DNA of 64,000 bases from Candidatus Pantoea carbekii. Lineage in GTDB: Bacteria; Pseudomonadota; Gammaproteobacteria; Enterobacterales; Enterobacteriaceae. The stretch spans positions 558,001 through 622,000 of the forward strand of contig NZ_CP010907.1 of NCBI RefSeq assembly GCF_000971765.1, given 5' to 3'. Below the pieces are notes generated by a model. The model did no database searches and had not been told where the DNA came from. It saw only the letters and a list, made by a program, of their open reading frames with translations. The translations under genes and the position numbers were made by a program. Below are positions 12,209 to 22,264 of this stretch, in pieces (position 1 is the first letter of the stretch; the number at the start of each line of letters is the position of its first letter).

Positions 12209-12223
12209 TTTTACAAGAAACTC

Positions 12224-12742
12224 ATGCGGCAAATAATCATTAAAATATGTATGCTGATAGCAATCAGTATTAATATGACAGGATGTAGTTTTAGTCTAGA
12301 TAATATTATGTTACCTATCTCTACTAGAATAGACACTATAATAGTTAAGAGCGATGATCCATATGGTCGCTTAGTACGCCATGTATGTAAAAAACTATTA
12401 AATAATAATATTAAAGTAACTGAATATAATAACACGATCAATAATAAATATCCGATACTAACTCTTGGAGCAGAAAAAGATGATACTAATCCGATATCTA
12501 TATTTATTAATGGAAATGTAGCTGAATATTTTAAGATCATCAGAGTTGATGCGCAACTTTTTTTACCAAGTAAGGGAACTTATCCGTTTGAAATAATTGT
12601 TGGCCGTTCTTTCTTTAATACTCCAAATGTTGCAATAGTAAATGATAGTGAACAATATGCTATTATAGAAGAAATGTATGAATGCATTGCTGAAAAGTTA
12701 TTACGTAAATTATATTTACTCATACATCCAACTATAAAATAA
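12224..12742 (+). CDS. lptE: LPS-assembly lipoprotein LptE
   Basis: Outer-membrane lipoprotein that plugs the LptD barrel and helps insert lipopolysaccharide. A signal peptide of about 20 residues ends in a lipobox (Met-Thr-Gly-Cys, Cys21). The body aligns with E. coli LptE, including the GRSFFNTP and EQYAIIEEMY segments. The protein has 172 residues against 193; the hydrophilic C-terminal tail after RKL is missing. It lies between leuS and holA as in E. coli. The function by homology is clear; a truncated tail is common in reduced genomes. Confidence 0.93.
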   Translation: MRQIIIKICMLIAISINMTGCSFSLDNIMLPISTRIDTIIVKSDDPYGRLVRHVCKKLLNNNIKVTEYNNTINNKYPILTLGAEKDDTNPISIFINGNVAEYFKIIRVDAQLFLPSKGTYPFEIIVGRSFFNTPNVAIVNDSEQYAIIEEMYECIAEKLLRKLYLLIHPTIK

Positions 12743-12843
12743 GAAATTTTTTGAAAAAATACATTTTTCAATGATCTATAAAATTTAGAACTCACCTATA
12801 TACTAATATCACTTAATTATTTTATCTAGCTATTACGTAAGTA

Positions 12844-13875
12844 ATGATTACAATCTATTCTGAAGAGCTTAAAAAACAACTTAGCCAAAAATTATTCTCA
12901 TGTTATTTTCTGATTGGAAATGAATCACTGTTAATTCAAGAAAGCATTGATATGATCGTATTTTATGCATTAAATTACGGTTTTGAAGAACATTTAAGAA
13001 TTACATTAAATCTACAAACAGACTGGGATATGCTATTTTTTAAATTTCAGTCATTAAATTTATTTAACCAACGCACAATATTAACACTTCAATTCCCTAT
13101 AAATGGACTAAATCGAACTATATCAGAACAATTAGTAAAACTTACTAGCTTATTACATAATGATATATTATTATTGTTAAATATTAACAAGCTTAGCAAA
13201 AAACAAGAAAATACTATTTGGTTTAAAAAACTCAGCACTCAAGCTGTATTAGTTTTTTGTCATCCCCCTGAACCTACTGAATTGTTTCATTGGATAATGA
13301 AACGTATAAAAAAAATGGGACTGGTTATAGAAGATTCTGCAGTAAAGTTACTTTGTTACTTGTATGAAGGCAATTTACTGGGTCTATCAGTAGTTTTAAC
13401 ACATTTATCACTACTGTGGCCAAATAAAACCTTGACTATAAAAGAAATAAAAAATGTAGCAAATAATACTGAAAATTTTACTCCATTTGACTGGATTAAT
13501 GCAATCCTAGAAGGACAAAGCAAAAAAACGTTATTGATTTTGTATTACTTGAAAAAAGAAAATATTGAAATTGTACTTTTATTCCGTATCTTGCAACAAG
13601 ATTTATTAACACTCTTATATTTAAAACGAAATAAAAATAAACAATCTCTGTTTAAACGTATGGAGTTACATAATGTTTGGAAAAATCGTCGCAGTGCTTT
13701 TATTAAAGCATTACAGCGTCTTAATTACTTTCAATTACAAAAAGCCATACATTTACTCGCACAATTAGAATTAAGTTTAAAACAGCACTCTAATCAAAAT
13801 TTTTGGCTAGAATTAGAAAAATTATCACTTATTTTATGTCACGGTGATTTTCCAATGAGTTTTACAAATGACTGA
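12844..13875 (+). CDS. holA: DNA polymerase III subunit delta
   Basis: Clamp-loader subunit that opens the beta sliding clamp. It has 343 residues, the same length as E. coli HolA, with the N-terminus MITIYSEELKKQL aligning with MIRLYPEQLRAQL. Sequence identity is modest but spread along the whole length. The last 8 nt overlap nadD, as expected for a translationally coupled pair. Its clamp-loader partner dnaX lies further along in this window; holB is not here. No clear Shine-Dalgarno sequence precedes the ATG. Confidence 0.94.
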   Translation: MITIYSEELKKQLSQKLFSCYFLIGNESLLIQESIDMIVFYALNYGFEEHLRITLNLQTDWDMLFFKFQSLNLFNQRTILTLQFPINGLNRTISEQLVKLTSLLHNDILLLLNINKLSKKQENTIWFKKLSTQAVLVFCHPPEPTELFHWIMKRIKKMGLVIEDSAVKLLCYLYEGNLLGLSVVLTHLSLLWPNKTLTIKEIKNVANNTENFTPFDWINAILEGQSKKTLLILYYLKKENIEIVLLFRILQQDLLTLLYLKRNKNKQSLFKRMELHNVWKNRRSAFIKALQRLNYFQLQKAIHLLAQLELSLKQHSNQNFWLELEKLSLILCHGDFPMSFTND

Positions 13876-14524
13876 ACTTTATACAGTATTTGGCGGTACT
13901 TTTGATCCAATACATTATGGACATTTACGTACTTTAGAAGCTCTAGCAAAGCAAGTTGGTTTGAAAAAAATCACGCTATTACCTAATAATATACCTCCCA
14001 ATCGTGCTAAACCACACGCTACTGCACATCAACGTCTTAATATGTTGCGATTTGCTATTGAACATCACCCGCTGTTTGAAATCGATACGCGTCAATTAAG
14101 ACATGAAATACCGTCTTGGACAGTTAGCACATTAGAACAATTACGTATTGAACAAGGTGTTAAACAACCTATTGGTTTTATTATTGGTCAGGATTGTTTA
14201 TTAAATTTAACCACCTGGTACCGTTGGCAAGATTTGCTATCGCTATGTCACTTATTAGTATGTCAACGACCTGGTTACGCTATTCCAATGCATACGCCAA
14301 AAATGCAGAAGTGGTTAGAAAAACATCTTATAACTGACTCTAATATACAACAGCTATTCAGTATACCATCAGGTCATATTTGGCTATTCAAAAATTTTCT
14401 CATTAATATTTCTTCTACAGAAATTCGTCGACTCTTTTATCAGGGAGTATCAGTATCTTCTTATTCCAATATGCTCCCTTATAGAGTTATTGATTATATC
14501 CATAGTGTTAACTTATATCGGTGA
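13868..14524 (+). CDS. nadD: Nicotinate-nucleotide adenylyltransferase
   Basis: Transfers AMP to nicotinate mononucleotide, giving deamido-NAD in NAD synthesis. It has 218 residues (E. coli 213). The nucleotidyltransferase motif GGTFDPIHYGH is at residues 9-19, with HxGH at 16-19, and the second motif ISSTEIRR is near the C-terminus. The start overlaps the end of holA by 8 nt. A short AT hairpin (14534-14540 with 14547-14553) follows the stop, but its T-run is in the loop, so it is a poor terminator. In E. coli cobC, rsfS and rlmH follow; they are absent here. Confidence 0.96.
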   Translation: MTELYTVFGGTFDPIHYGHLRTLEALAKQVGLKKITLLPNNIPPNRAKPHATAHQRLNMLRFAIEHHPLFEIDTRQLRHEIPSWTVSTLEQLRIEQGVKQPIGFIIGQDCLLNLTTWYRWQDLLSLCHLLVCQRPGYAIPMHTPKMQKWLEKHLITDSNIQQLFSIPSGHIWLFKNFLINISSTEIRRLFYQGVSVSSYSNMLPYRVIDYIHSVNLYR

Positions 14525-15166
14525 TTAAAAAATCATTAGATTTTTTTCTAATGTGTAATGATACATCATGATTTAATATATATCCAATATTGTTAACAGT
14601 TTATCACTTTAAAAATTAAAATAAATTTAAAAACATTTAATATATTCAATACATTTTATATTAAAATGGCCATTGCTTACAATTTTGCATATGCGTTATT
14701 AACATATAAAATATAATCATGTATAAAAATATCTAATAGGTCATTATAGGGATATATATAGCAAACATATTTTTTTAATTATTCATAATCTATTTTATGT
14801 ATTTAAAAAAGTCTGTTAAAAATTTAAATTTCTTCTGAAATTATACTTTCATAATATTTCTACTATTTTTTTATTAAAAAAATGTAAAATTATTTCTTTT
14901 TGAGATACTAAAAAAGAGATATAGATTTATAGAGATCAATGATTCAAGTAACTGAAGTGATTATTATATAATGATTTAATATGTATAAATAAAATAACTA
15001 TGCCGATTTATTAGTCGATAGAACCACTTTGTAATGTTCTTACTGTTTAAGTATATATCTGTATGAAATAAATATTGTAAAAATAAAAAACAGCTCTATT
15101 TCTAATTTACCATAATAATATTATGTTATACGATTTAAAATCATATAACCTTACATAAAAAACTAT
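14525..15166. other. Spacer where rsfS and rlmH stand in E. coli
   Basis: About 640 nt with no intact gene. Just before mrdA, around 15090-15115, one frame shows a few residues reminiscent of the RlmH C-terminus. The match is too short to call. A weak hairpin lies at 14534-14553. Otherwise featureless. Confidence 0.45.
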
Positions 15167-17026
15167 ATGAAACTACAGAGAAATTCCTTTCGAAATTATA
15201 GTGTTGAACAAAAAATTTTTATCAGTAGAACGTTGCTTTCTTTTATTGTGATTTTCGTTCTTTCTAGTATTTTAATAATTAATTTTTATTATTTACAAAT
15301 TTTGCAATATAATCATTATAATTCCAAATCTAATGAAAATCGCATAAGAGTCGTTTCTATAGCGCCAAACCGTGGTATCATTTTTGATAGGAATGGTGTA
15401 CCTCTGGCTCTGAATCATACTGTATATCAAGCTGAATTAGTTCTTAAAAAGAAAAATACTTTTAAGCAAACTTTGATAGATCTGCGACCAATATTAGATC
15501 TGACAGATAATGATATTGAAGTTTTTAAAAAAAAGTACAAAAGCTCACATATTATCACTTCGGTTCCGATCAAAAAAAATTTGAATAATACTCAAATAGC
15601 ACGTTTTGCTGTTAATCAACATCGTTTCCCAGAAGTAGAAATAAAAAGTTATCAATACCGTTATTACCCATATAAAAAATCTATGAGTCATATAGTTGGT
15701 TACGTATCTAAAATTAACAATCGTGATGTAATACGTCTTAGTCAAGAGGGGAAATGGCCTAATTATATATGTACTCAAGCGATTGGTAAAATAGGAATCG
15801 AAAGTTATTATGAAGATATTCTTCATGGAAAAAGTGGATATGAAGAAATTGAAGTAAACAATCGCGGTCATGTCATACGACATTTATATAAGCAAGCCGC
15901 AAAATCTGGACGTGATATTTATTTAACAATTGATTTTAAGCTTCAAAAATATATTGAACAACTGCTGACGAAAAACTCTGCAGCAGTAGTCGTTAGTGAT
16001 CCACGCAACGGTGAAATTTTAGCACTAGTATCCACACCAGGCTATGACCCAAATTTATTTGTTGAAGGTATTTCTAAAAAGACCTATCAAGCTTTATTAA
16101 ATAATAAAAATCATCCTTTTTATAACCGTGTATTACAAGCAGCTTATCCGCCCGCTTCAACTGTTAAACCTTATATTGCTGTTTCAGCGCTGAATGCAGG
16201 AATAATTAATTCTAATACTACTCTCTTCGATCCTGGTTGGTGGCAATTACCTGGTTCCGTAAAACGATATCGTGATTGGAAAAAATGGGGACATGGACGT
16301 GTAAATCTGAAAAAATCTTTGGAAGAATCTGTGGATACTTTTTTCTATCAACTTGCATATGATATAGGTATTGATCGATTATCTAAATGGATGAATAAGT
16401 TTGGGTATGGTCAACGTACTGGAATTGATTTGCCACAAGAAAGTACAGGCAATATGCCAACTCGTGCATGGAAAATGAAACGTTTTAAACAACCGTGGTA
16501 TCAAGGTGATACTATTTCAGTAGGCATTGGTCAGGGTTACTGGACTGCTACACCTATACAAATGAATAATGCCATGATGATTTTAATTAATAATGGTGCA
16601 ACAAAAGTCCCTCACGTGCTTCGTGCTACTCGCAAAAAAAAAACTTTAATACCTTATTGTCCATTATTAACATATTGCTCATTGAATAACATCCCCTCTA
16701 ATTATTGGGAAATTGTAAAAGATGGTATGTACGGTGTAGCAAACCGCCCTAATGGTACTGCATATAAAAGTTTTTTTGATGCAGATTATAAAATCGCTGC
16801 TAAATCTGGTACAGCACAAATTTTTAGTTTAAAAGAAAATGAAACCTATAATGCACATAAAGTTGATACACGGCTCCGCGACCATAAATTAATGACAGCC
16901 TTTGCACCTTATAGTAAGCCATGTGTTGCTGTGACTATAATTTTAGAAAATGCTGATACACACTCAATAATAGTAGCCCATATGATGCGACAAATTCTTG
17001 ATCATATACTTTTAAGTAAGAAATAG
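15167..17026 (+). CDS. mrdA: Peptidoglycan D,D-transpeptidase MrdA (PBP2)
   Basis: Cross-links peptidoglycan in the elongasome and keeps the rod shape. It has 619 residues against 633. There is one N-terminal membrane anchor (about residues 20-43), a non-catalytic pedestal domain, then the transpeptidase domain. The catalytic Ser331 lies in STVK (E. coli Ser330), the second motif is Ser-Val-Asp, and the third is KSGT starting at Lys546. The gene is followed 79 nt later by mrdB, its SEDS partner, the same pair as in E. coli. Keeping both implies that this symbiont still builds an elongating wall. Confidence 0.97.
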   Translation: MKLQRNSFRNYSVEQKIFISRTLLSFIVIFVLSSILIINFYYLQILQYNHYNSKSNENRIRVVSIAPNRGIIFDRNGVPLALNHTVYQAELVLKKKNTFKQTLIDLRPILDLTDNDIEVFKKKYKSSHIITSVPIKKNLNNTQIARFAVNQHRFPEVEIKSYQYRYYPYKKSMSHIVGYVSKINNRDVIRLSQEGKWPNYICTQAIGKIGIESYYEDILHGKSGYEEIEVNNRGHVIRHLYKQAAKSGRDIYLTIDFKLQKYIEQLLTKNSAAVVVSDPRNGEILALVSTPGYDPNLFVEGISKKTYQALLNNKNHPFYNRVLQAAYPPASTVKPYIAVSALNAGIINSNTTLFDPGWWQLPGSVKRYRDWKKWGHGRVNLKKSLEESVDTFFYQLAYDIGIDRLSKWMNKFGYGQRTGIDLPQESTGNMPTRAWKMKRFKQPWYQGDTISVGIGQGYWTATPIQMNNAMMILINNGATKVPHVLRATRKKKTLIPYCPLLTYCSLNNIPSNYWEIVKDGMYGVANRPNGTAYKSFFDADYKIAAKSGTAQIFSLKENETYNAHKVDTRLRDHKLMTAFAPYSKPCVAVTIILENADTHSIIVAHMMRQILDHILLSKK

Positions 17027-17105
17027 TAAAAATTCAATAAAATGACATCATGGTTTTTTCTAACTATATAAAGTTATTTTTAAATATAGCAGAGCAAAAA
17101 TAAAC

Positions 17106-18221
17106 ATGCCTATAAATAATATTCACGAAAAATCGATATGGATGCGTATTCATATCGATCCAATATTTATCTCAATAATTATTACTCTACTCATATATAG
17201 CATGATTATTACCTGGAGTGCTAGCGGACAAAATCTTTATATGATGCAAAGAAAGACTATTCAAATTATAACGGGACTAGTAATTATGCTTGCAATATCG
17301 CAATTACCGCCACGCATATATGAAAATTGGGCGCCGTATCTTTATACGCTCTGTATTATACTACTAATAACAGTTGATGCTTTTGGTCATATTAGTAAGG
17401 GTGCACGAAGATGGCTAGATGTAGGGTTAATACGTTTTCAGCCGTCAGAACTTGCTAAAATTGTTGTACCACTTATGGTCTCACGATTTATTAATCGACA
17501 TGTCTGTCCGCCTACCACAAAAAATACCTGGATTACTTTAATTATTATTTTTATACCCGTACTATTAGTAGCTGCACAGCCTGATTTAGGTACTGCAGTA
17601 TTGATTACTGCCTCTGGCTTATTTGTGTTGTTTTTGTCTGGTATAAGTTGGAAAATGATCAGTATCACTTTGATTCTATGTGCTGTTTTTTCTCCTATAT
17701 TATGGTTTTTTTTTATGCAAGACTATCAACGTGATCGAGTAATAATGTTACTGAATGCCGAAAGTGATCCACTTGGTGCTGGATATCATATTATTCAGTC
17801 TAAGATTGCTATTGGTTCAGGTGGACTGTTTGGAAAAGGCTGGTTGCACGGGACACAAGTACAGTTAGATTTTTTGCCCGAATGTCATACTGACTTTATA
17901 TTGTCCGTATTAGCTGAAGAATTTGGATTAGTAGGTGTATTACTTATCTTATTGCTTTATATACTATTAATTATACGAGGTATGATTATGGCAACATGTG
18001 CACAAACAACTTTTGGGCGTGTTATGATAGGTAATCTAATGCTAATCTTATTCGTTTATATATTCGTTAATATGGGTATGGTAAGTGGTATTTTACCCGT
18101 AGTTGGTATACCTTTACCATTAATGAGCTATGGTGGTTCAGCTTTAATTATGCTAATGACAGGTTTTGGAATTATTATGTCTATTCATACTCATCCCAAG
18201 ATGTTATCTAAAAATATTTAA
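17106..18221 (+). CDS. mrdB: Peptidoglycan glycosyltransferase RodA (MrdB)
   Basis: SEDS-family membrane polymerase that extends glycan strands for PBP2. It has 371 residues (E. coli 370), about ten membrane spans, and near-complete alignment, including the DPLGAGYHIIQSKIAIGSGG stretch. The catalytic Asp is Asp263 in the HTDF segment. The Arg that precedes this HTD motif in E. coli is Cys260 here, a CGT-to-TGT type change beside the active site. rlpA, which follows in E. coli, is missing. Confidence 0.97.
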   Translation: MPINNIHEKSIWMRIHIDPIFISIIITLLIYSMIITWSASGQNLYMMQRKTIQIITGLVIMLAISQLPPRIYENWAPYLYTLCIILLITVDAFGHISKGARRWLDVGLIRFQPSELAKIVVPLMVSRFINRHVCPPTTKNTWITLIIIFIPVLLVAAQPDLGTAVLITASGLFVLFLSGISWKMISITLILCAVFSPILWFFFMQDYQRDRVIMLLNAESDPLGAGYHIIQSKIAIGSGGLFGKGWLHGTQVQLDFLPECHTDFILSVLAEEFGLVGVLLILLLYILLIIRGMIMATCAQTTFGRVMIGNLMLILFVYIFVNMGMVSGILPVVGIPLPLMSYGGSALIMLMTGFGIIMSIHTHPKMLSKNI

Positions 18222-18627
18222 ATACTTTACTACATGCTATTTAGTTTAATTTTGCTAAAACAATGTAAATCAGAGGCGGTAATATTTATTTATTAGACTG
18301 ATAAAATTAAACATTGATCGATCTGATGAATTAGAAAAGGAATTTCTAAATATTAAATACAGCATACATTATAATTGTAATATTCATATATTTATATATT
18401 GTGTAATAGTAATTTATTAAGCATTAGTGCCGGAAATTCTATCAATTTTATTAAAAATATTAAATTGAATATATATATTTTAGAATCTAGTACAGGCTGG
18501 GTAATAATTTTTCTGGGTTTGAATCATTCAAATAATTTAAGTAATGAACTTCACTACTAAAGTAAATTATTTATCTATTGGATAAACAGAAAATGTATCT
18601 TAACTTTATGGATATGTTAATTTAAAC
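18222..18627. other. Spacer where rlpA stands in E. coli
   Basis: About 400 nt between mrdB and dacA. The E. coli gene rlpA should lie here; I cannot recognise any part of it. No promoter or terminator stands out. Confidence 0.45.
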
Positions 18628-19845
18628 ATGAATATTTTAAAAGCTTTTCTTTTTTTTAAATACTTAACAATAATACTGATTACTATTTCTTTTAGCTGTA
18701 TGACTTGTGCAGACGTTGTAAACTTTAATGCTATGACCATTTTGCCATATAAACCAAGTATCCACGCTCCCGCTTATGTACTGATAGATTATAATTCTGG
18801 TGCAATCTTAGCAGAACATAATTCAGATGTAAGACGTAATCCTGCTAGTTTAACGAAAATGATGACGAGTTATATTGTTGGACTAGCAGTTAAGGCAGGC
18901 AAAATTCATCAAAACGATATAGTAACTATAGGAAAAGATGCTTGGGCCACTGGCAATCCTATCTTTAAAGGCTCATCGCTGATGTTTTTAAAACCAGGTG
19001 ATCAAGTTTTAATTTCCCAGTTAAGACGTGGTATTGTACTTCAATCTGGTAATGATGCATGTGTAGCAATAGCCGATTACATCGCCGGTGATCAAAATGC
19101 ATTTGTTAAATTGATGAATAACTATGCTAGTATATTAGGGTTAAAAAATACTCGTTTTCAGACGGTGCATGGTTTAGACACACAGGATCAGTATAGTTCA
19201 GCACACGATATGGCACTGATTGGACAAGCATTGATTCGTGATGTACCCGATGAATACGCCATTTATAATGAAAAAGTATTTACTTTTAATCATATTCGAC
19301 AAATAAATCGTAATGGTCTCCTTTGGGATAATAGCATTCATGCTGATGGTATTAAAACTGGTCACACTAATGCAGCAGGATTTAACCTTGTTGCTTCAGC
19401 AAAAAATAAAAATATGCGCTTAATTTCATCTGTACTAGGGGCTAATACTTATAAAATTCGTGAAACAGAAACAAAAAAATTGCTGACTTGGGGATTTCGA
19501 TCTTTTGAAACAGTAATAGCTCTAAAATCGGAAAAGGAATTTACTTCAGAAACGGTGTGGTTTGGCAAAGACAATCATGTTTCATTAGGTGTACAAAAAG
19601 ATACTTATATAACTATACCGCGTGGTAGAATAAACGATTTAAAAGCTCAGTATATTTTAAATAGCACTAAACCACTATTTGCACCATTAAAAAAATATCA
19701 GGTTATAGGAAATATTAAGTTTCAGTTAGATGGAAAAATAATTCAAGAACGTCCATTAGTCATATTGAATACAGTTCAAAAAAGTTGGTTTATTAATCGC
19801 ATAATAGATTATATTCATCTAACATGTCGTAATCTTTTCTTTTAA
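18628..19845 (+). CDS. dacA: D-alanyl-D-alanine carboxypeptidase (PBP5)
   Basis: Removes the terminal D-Ala from pentapeptide stems, limiting cross-linking. It has 405 residues (E. coli DacA 403). A signal peptide of about 29 residues ends near CADV. The penicillin-binding motifs are S74-x-x-K77, S140-G141-N142 and K242-T243-G244. The C-terminal [18 protein letters not shown] is the amphipathic anchor helix. The paralogue DacC is similar, but the position between mrdB and lipB identifies dacA. Confidence 0.95.
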   Translation: MNILKAFLFFKYLTIILITISFSCMTCADVVNFNAMTILPYKPSIHAPAYVLIDYNSGAILAEHNSDVRRNPASLTKMMTSYIVGLAVKAGKIHQNDIVTIGKDAWATGNPIFKGSSLMFLKPGDQVLISQLRRGIVLQSGNDACVAIADYIAGDQNAFVKLMNNYASILGLKNTRFQTVHGLDTQDQYSSAHDMALIGQALIRDVPDEYAIYNEKVFTFNHIRQINRNGLLWDNSIHADGIKTGHTNAAGFNLVASAKNKNMRLISSVLGANTYKIRETETKKLLTWGFRSFETVIALKSEKEFTSETVWFGKDNHVSLGVQKDTYITIPRGRINDLKAQYILNSTKPLFAPLKKYQVIGNIKFQLDGKIIQERPLVILNTVQKSWFINRIIDYIHLTCRNLFF

Positions 19846-19935
19846 ATATTAAAATACTATTTTTTTTGCATATCATATAATATGCTTAATAAAAATACAT
19901 CAAATAACGCAATTATTCAAAAAAACAATATTATA

Positions 19936-20070
19936 TGTGTAGTCGCAGTATGGAAAATATAAGAAGCAGAAAAGGTAATTATTATACATACATACTATTT
20001 TTATTGCCATTAAAATAACTTAGGTTGAGTACATTGAAATATTATATAAACAATAAAAAAATATCAAAAT
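19936..20070 (+). pseudogene. ybeD: Relic of ybeD (DUF493 family)
   Basis: In E. coli the 87-residue YbeD is encoded exactly between dacA and lipB. In this gap one frame reads Asn-Ile-Arg-Ser-Arg-Lys-Gly-Asn-Tyr-Tyr from about 19956, matching YbeD Thr-Val-Lys-Pro-Ser-Ser-Lys-Gly-Asn-Tyr-His with one residue lost. Without further gaps it then reaches Thr-Leu at 20031-20036, which fits YbeD Glu-Thr-Leu at the right distance. A TAA at 20016 breaks the frame and there is no start. Upstream, another frame retains a Val-Val-Ala-Val stretch. Many differences can be explained by one base change. I infer a dead gene; the match comes from memory of E. coli YbeD. Confidence 0.55.
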
Positions 20071-20150
20071 CATAGAGATGATTTATATCATAAACTTCTT
20101 AACTAATTAATAATTATTAATATTCTAACAATATTTATTGAGATTTTCAC

Positions 20151-20801
20151 GTGTTACACCAGAAATTAATTGTTCGTCAACTCAATAAAGTTGAATGGTC
20201 ATTAGTATCTGATGCTATGCATCAATTTACTGATTGGCGTAATAAAACTACTAAAGATGAAGTTTGGCTAGTAGAACATGATCCAATATTTACACAAGGA
20301 CAAGCTGGTAAAATGGAACATGTCCTAAAATTAGGCAATATTCCAGTACTACAAAGTGATCGTGGTGGACAAATTACTTATCATGGACCTGGTCAGCAAT
20401 TAATGTATGTACTGATAGACCTTAGGCGTCGTAAAATGGCCATACACGAACTGATAGCAGCATTAGAAAATACTATAGTTGCTACATTAAAAGATTACGG
20501 TATTATCGCAAATAAAAAAACAAATTCGCCAGGTGTATATGTAGGCAAAGATAAAATCTGTTCACTAGGATTGCGTGTACGTAAAGGGTGTTCTTTACAT
20601 GGTTTAGCATTTAATATTTCTATGGATTTGAGCCCATTTAAATTTATTAATCCATGTGGTTACGCAGGAATGCATATGGTCCAACTCAGCGAATTTCGCT
20701 CTGATATAACCTTGCCTGACGTTCAATCAAAACTTTTACATCATTTTTCTAAATTAACTGGCTTTAATCAAATCACTTGGTCTAAAGAAACGGTTTTTTA
20801 A
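20151..20801 (+). CDS. lipB: Octanoyl-[acyl-carrier-protein]-protein N-octanoyltransferase
   Basis: Moves octanoate from acyl carrier protein to the lipoyl domains of 2-oxoacid dehydrogenases. It has 216 residues (E. coli 213). The catalytic pair Lys135 and Cys169 stands at the E. coli residue numbers (contexts KICSLGLR and INPCGYAGM). The start is GTG at 20151, since MLHQKLIVRQL then aligns with MYQDKILVRQL; I see no clear Shine-Dalgarno sequence. It forms a pair with lipA, so the cell lipoylates its own enzymes. Confidence 0.96.
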   Translation: MLHQKLIVRQLNKVEWSLVSDAMHQFTDWRNKTTKDEVWLVEHDPIFTQGQAGKMEHVLKLGNIPVLQSDRGGQITYHGPGQQLMYVLIDLRRRKMAIHELIAALENTIVATLKDYGIIANKKTNSPGVYVGKDKICSLGLRVRKGCSLHGLAFNISMDLSPFKFINPCGYAGMHMVQLSEFRSDITLPDVQSKLLHHFSKLTGFNQITWSKETVF

Positions 20802-20921
20802 AGTATATGATACATATATACTAACCGATGAAATGTGTTTGCTTTAGCTTTTAAAGTCTTAAATATTTTATTTTTAAATCTAAGCATTTTAAAGCTCAAG
20901 TTTTAACGGAAATTATAATAT

Positions 20922-21887
20922 ATGAATAAATTAATTCAGATAAAATACGATACTAACACATCTCAGCATAATAAAAAATCAATTATTACAGAAAAAATTA
21001 TTTTCAATAAACATAAAAAATTTTTAAGTAAACCAGAATGGATTAAAATCAAGTTACCTATATATAGCAAAAGAATTCAAGAAATTAAAGCTAAAATGCG
21101 CAAAAACAACTTGTATTCAATATGTGAAGAGGCTTGTTGTCCTAACTTAAATCAATGTTTTAATCGTGGCACTGCTACTTTTATGATTTTAGGAACAGTT
21201 TGTACACGTTGTTGTCCATTCTGTAATGTAACTCATGGTCGTCCAAACCTTCCTAACGCTAAAGAACCAATACAGTTAGCTCAAACTATCTGCGATATGA
21301 CACTACAATATGTAGTATTAACTTCAGTTAATCGTGATGATTTACATGACGGAGGCGCACAACATTTTGCCAATTGCATTATTGCAATACATCAAAGGAA
21401 CCCGTTAATTAAAATCGAGATACTTGTGCCTGATTTTCGTGGTTGTATGAATCGTGCTTTAAAAATTTTTGATACCACACCCCCAGATGTATTCAACCAC
21501 AATTTAGAAAACGTGCCTCGTCTATATCGACAGGTACGTCCTGGTGCTAATTATAAGCTATCACTAAAATTACTGCAATGTTTTAAAGAGCTTCATCCAG
21601 AACTCCCTACTAAATCAGGCTTAATGGTCGGTTTAGGCGAAACAAATGATGAAATCATTGAAGTAATGAATGATTTACGTAAGCATGGTGTTACTATGTT
21701 AACTATAGGACAATATTTACAACCAAGTGATTACCATTTACCAGTACAGCGCTATGTCAAACCTGATGAATTTAATAAAATGCAAGAAAAGGCTATGGAA
21801 ATGGGCTTTACATATGCTGCTTGCGGACCATTTGTTCGTTCTTCATATAACGCAGATCTGCAAATTAAGGGTTTGGAAATTAAATAA
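20922..21887 (+). CDS. lipA: Lipoyl synthase
   Basis: Radical-SAM enzyme that inserts two sulfurs into protein-bound octanoate. It has 321 residues, as in E. coli. The auxiliary cluster cysteines are in [12 protein letters not shown]. The radical-SAM motif C94-x3-C98-x2-C101 follows, and a C-terminal Arg-Ser-Ser-Tyr supplies the serine ligand. Arg97 of E. coli is Cys here, placing an extra Cys97 inside the cluster motif; an extra Cys also stands in the auxiliary motif. It acts directly after LipB. Confidence 0.96.
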   Translation: MNKLIQIKYDTNTSQHNKKSIITEKIIFNKHKKFLSKPEWIKIKLPIYSKRIQEIKAKMRKNNLYSICEEACCPNLNQCFNRGTATFMILGTVCTRCCPFCNVTHGRPNLPNAKEPIQLAQTICDMTLQYVVLTSVNRDDLHDGGAQHFANCIIAIHQRNPLIKIEILVPDFRGCMNRALKIFDTTPPDVFNHNLENVPRLYRQVRPGANYKLSLKLLQCFKELHPELPTKSGLMVGLGETNDEIIEVMNDLRKHGVTMLTIGQYLQPSDYHLPVQRYVKPDEFNKMQEKAMEMGFTYAACGPFVRSSYNADLQIKGLEIK

Positions 21888-22011
21888 TTCCGTTAAGAAA
21901 GCATAGTTTTTAAACAGATTTACATGTCATAAAATTGAATATCACAGTACTAGAATTAGAAAATTAATCCTTACTTATATAATTAACGTAGAAATCATTA
22001 TTAGAAAATAA

Positions 22012-22035
22012 AAAACCCACTGTTAAGTGGGTTTT
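22012..22035 (-). terminator. Rho-independent terminator of cspE
   Basis: A 9-bp perfect stem (22012-22020 with 22027-22035) has a 6-nt loop. On the minus strand it reads AAAACCCAC, loop, GTGGGTTTT and then runs into TTATTTTC. It lies 19 nt past the cspE stop. It is one of the few GC-bearing terminators in the window. Confidence 0.85.
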
Positions 22036-22054
22036 CAAAATGCTGACTGTTAAC

Positions 22055-22264
22055 TTATAGAGCAGTAACGTTAGCAGCAGACGGACCTTTTGCGCCATCA
22101 GTAATTTCAAACTCAACGCGCTGACCTTCAACTAAAGTTTTAAAGCCATTGCTCTGAATAGCAGAAAAATGTACAAAAACATCTTTGCTACCATCTTCTG
22201 GAGTTATGAAACCGAACCCTTTAGATTCGTTAAACCATTTAACGTTACCTTTAATTTTGGACAT
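22055..22264 (-). CDS. cspE: Cold-shock-like RNA chaperone CspE
   Basis: Small OB-fold protein of 69 residues that melts RNA structure and acts as a transcription antiterminator. It is the most conserved protein in the window and differs from E. coli CspE at only a few positions. The RNA-binding motifs KGFGFI (RNP1) and VFVHF (RNP2) are intact. AAGG lies about 10 nt before the ATG. Its codon use is richer in G and C than that of its neighbours, consistent with strong selection. In E. coli it also lies on the far side of lipA. Confidence 0.97.
   Translation of the reverse strand: MSKIKGNVKWFNESKGFGFITPEDGSKDVFVHFSAIQSNGFKTLVEGQRVEFEITDGAKGPSAANVTAL

Noticed and set aside
15090-15125. Possible RlmH C-terminus (Ser-Ser-Ile-Ser-Asn-Leu-Pro against Trp-Ser-Ile-Thr-Thr-Asn-His-Pro) just before mrdA.
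   Set aside because: The position is right, but fewer than ten residues match and nothing upstream supports it.
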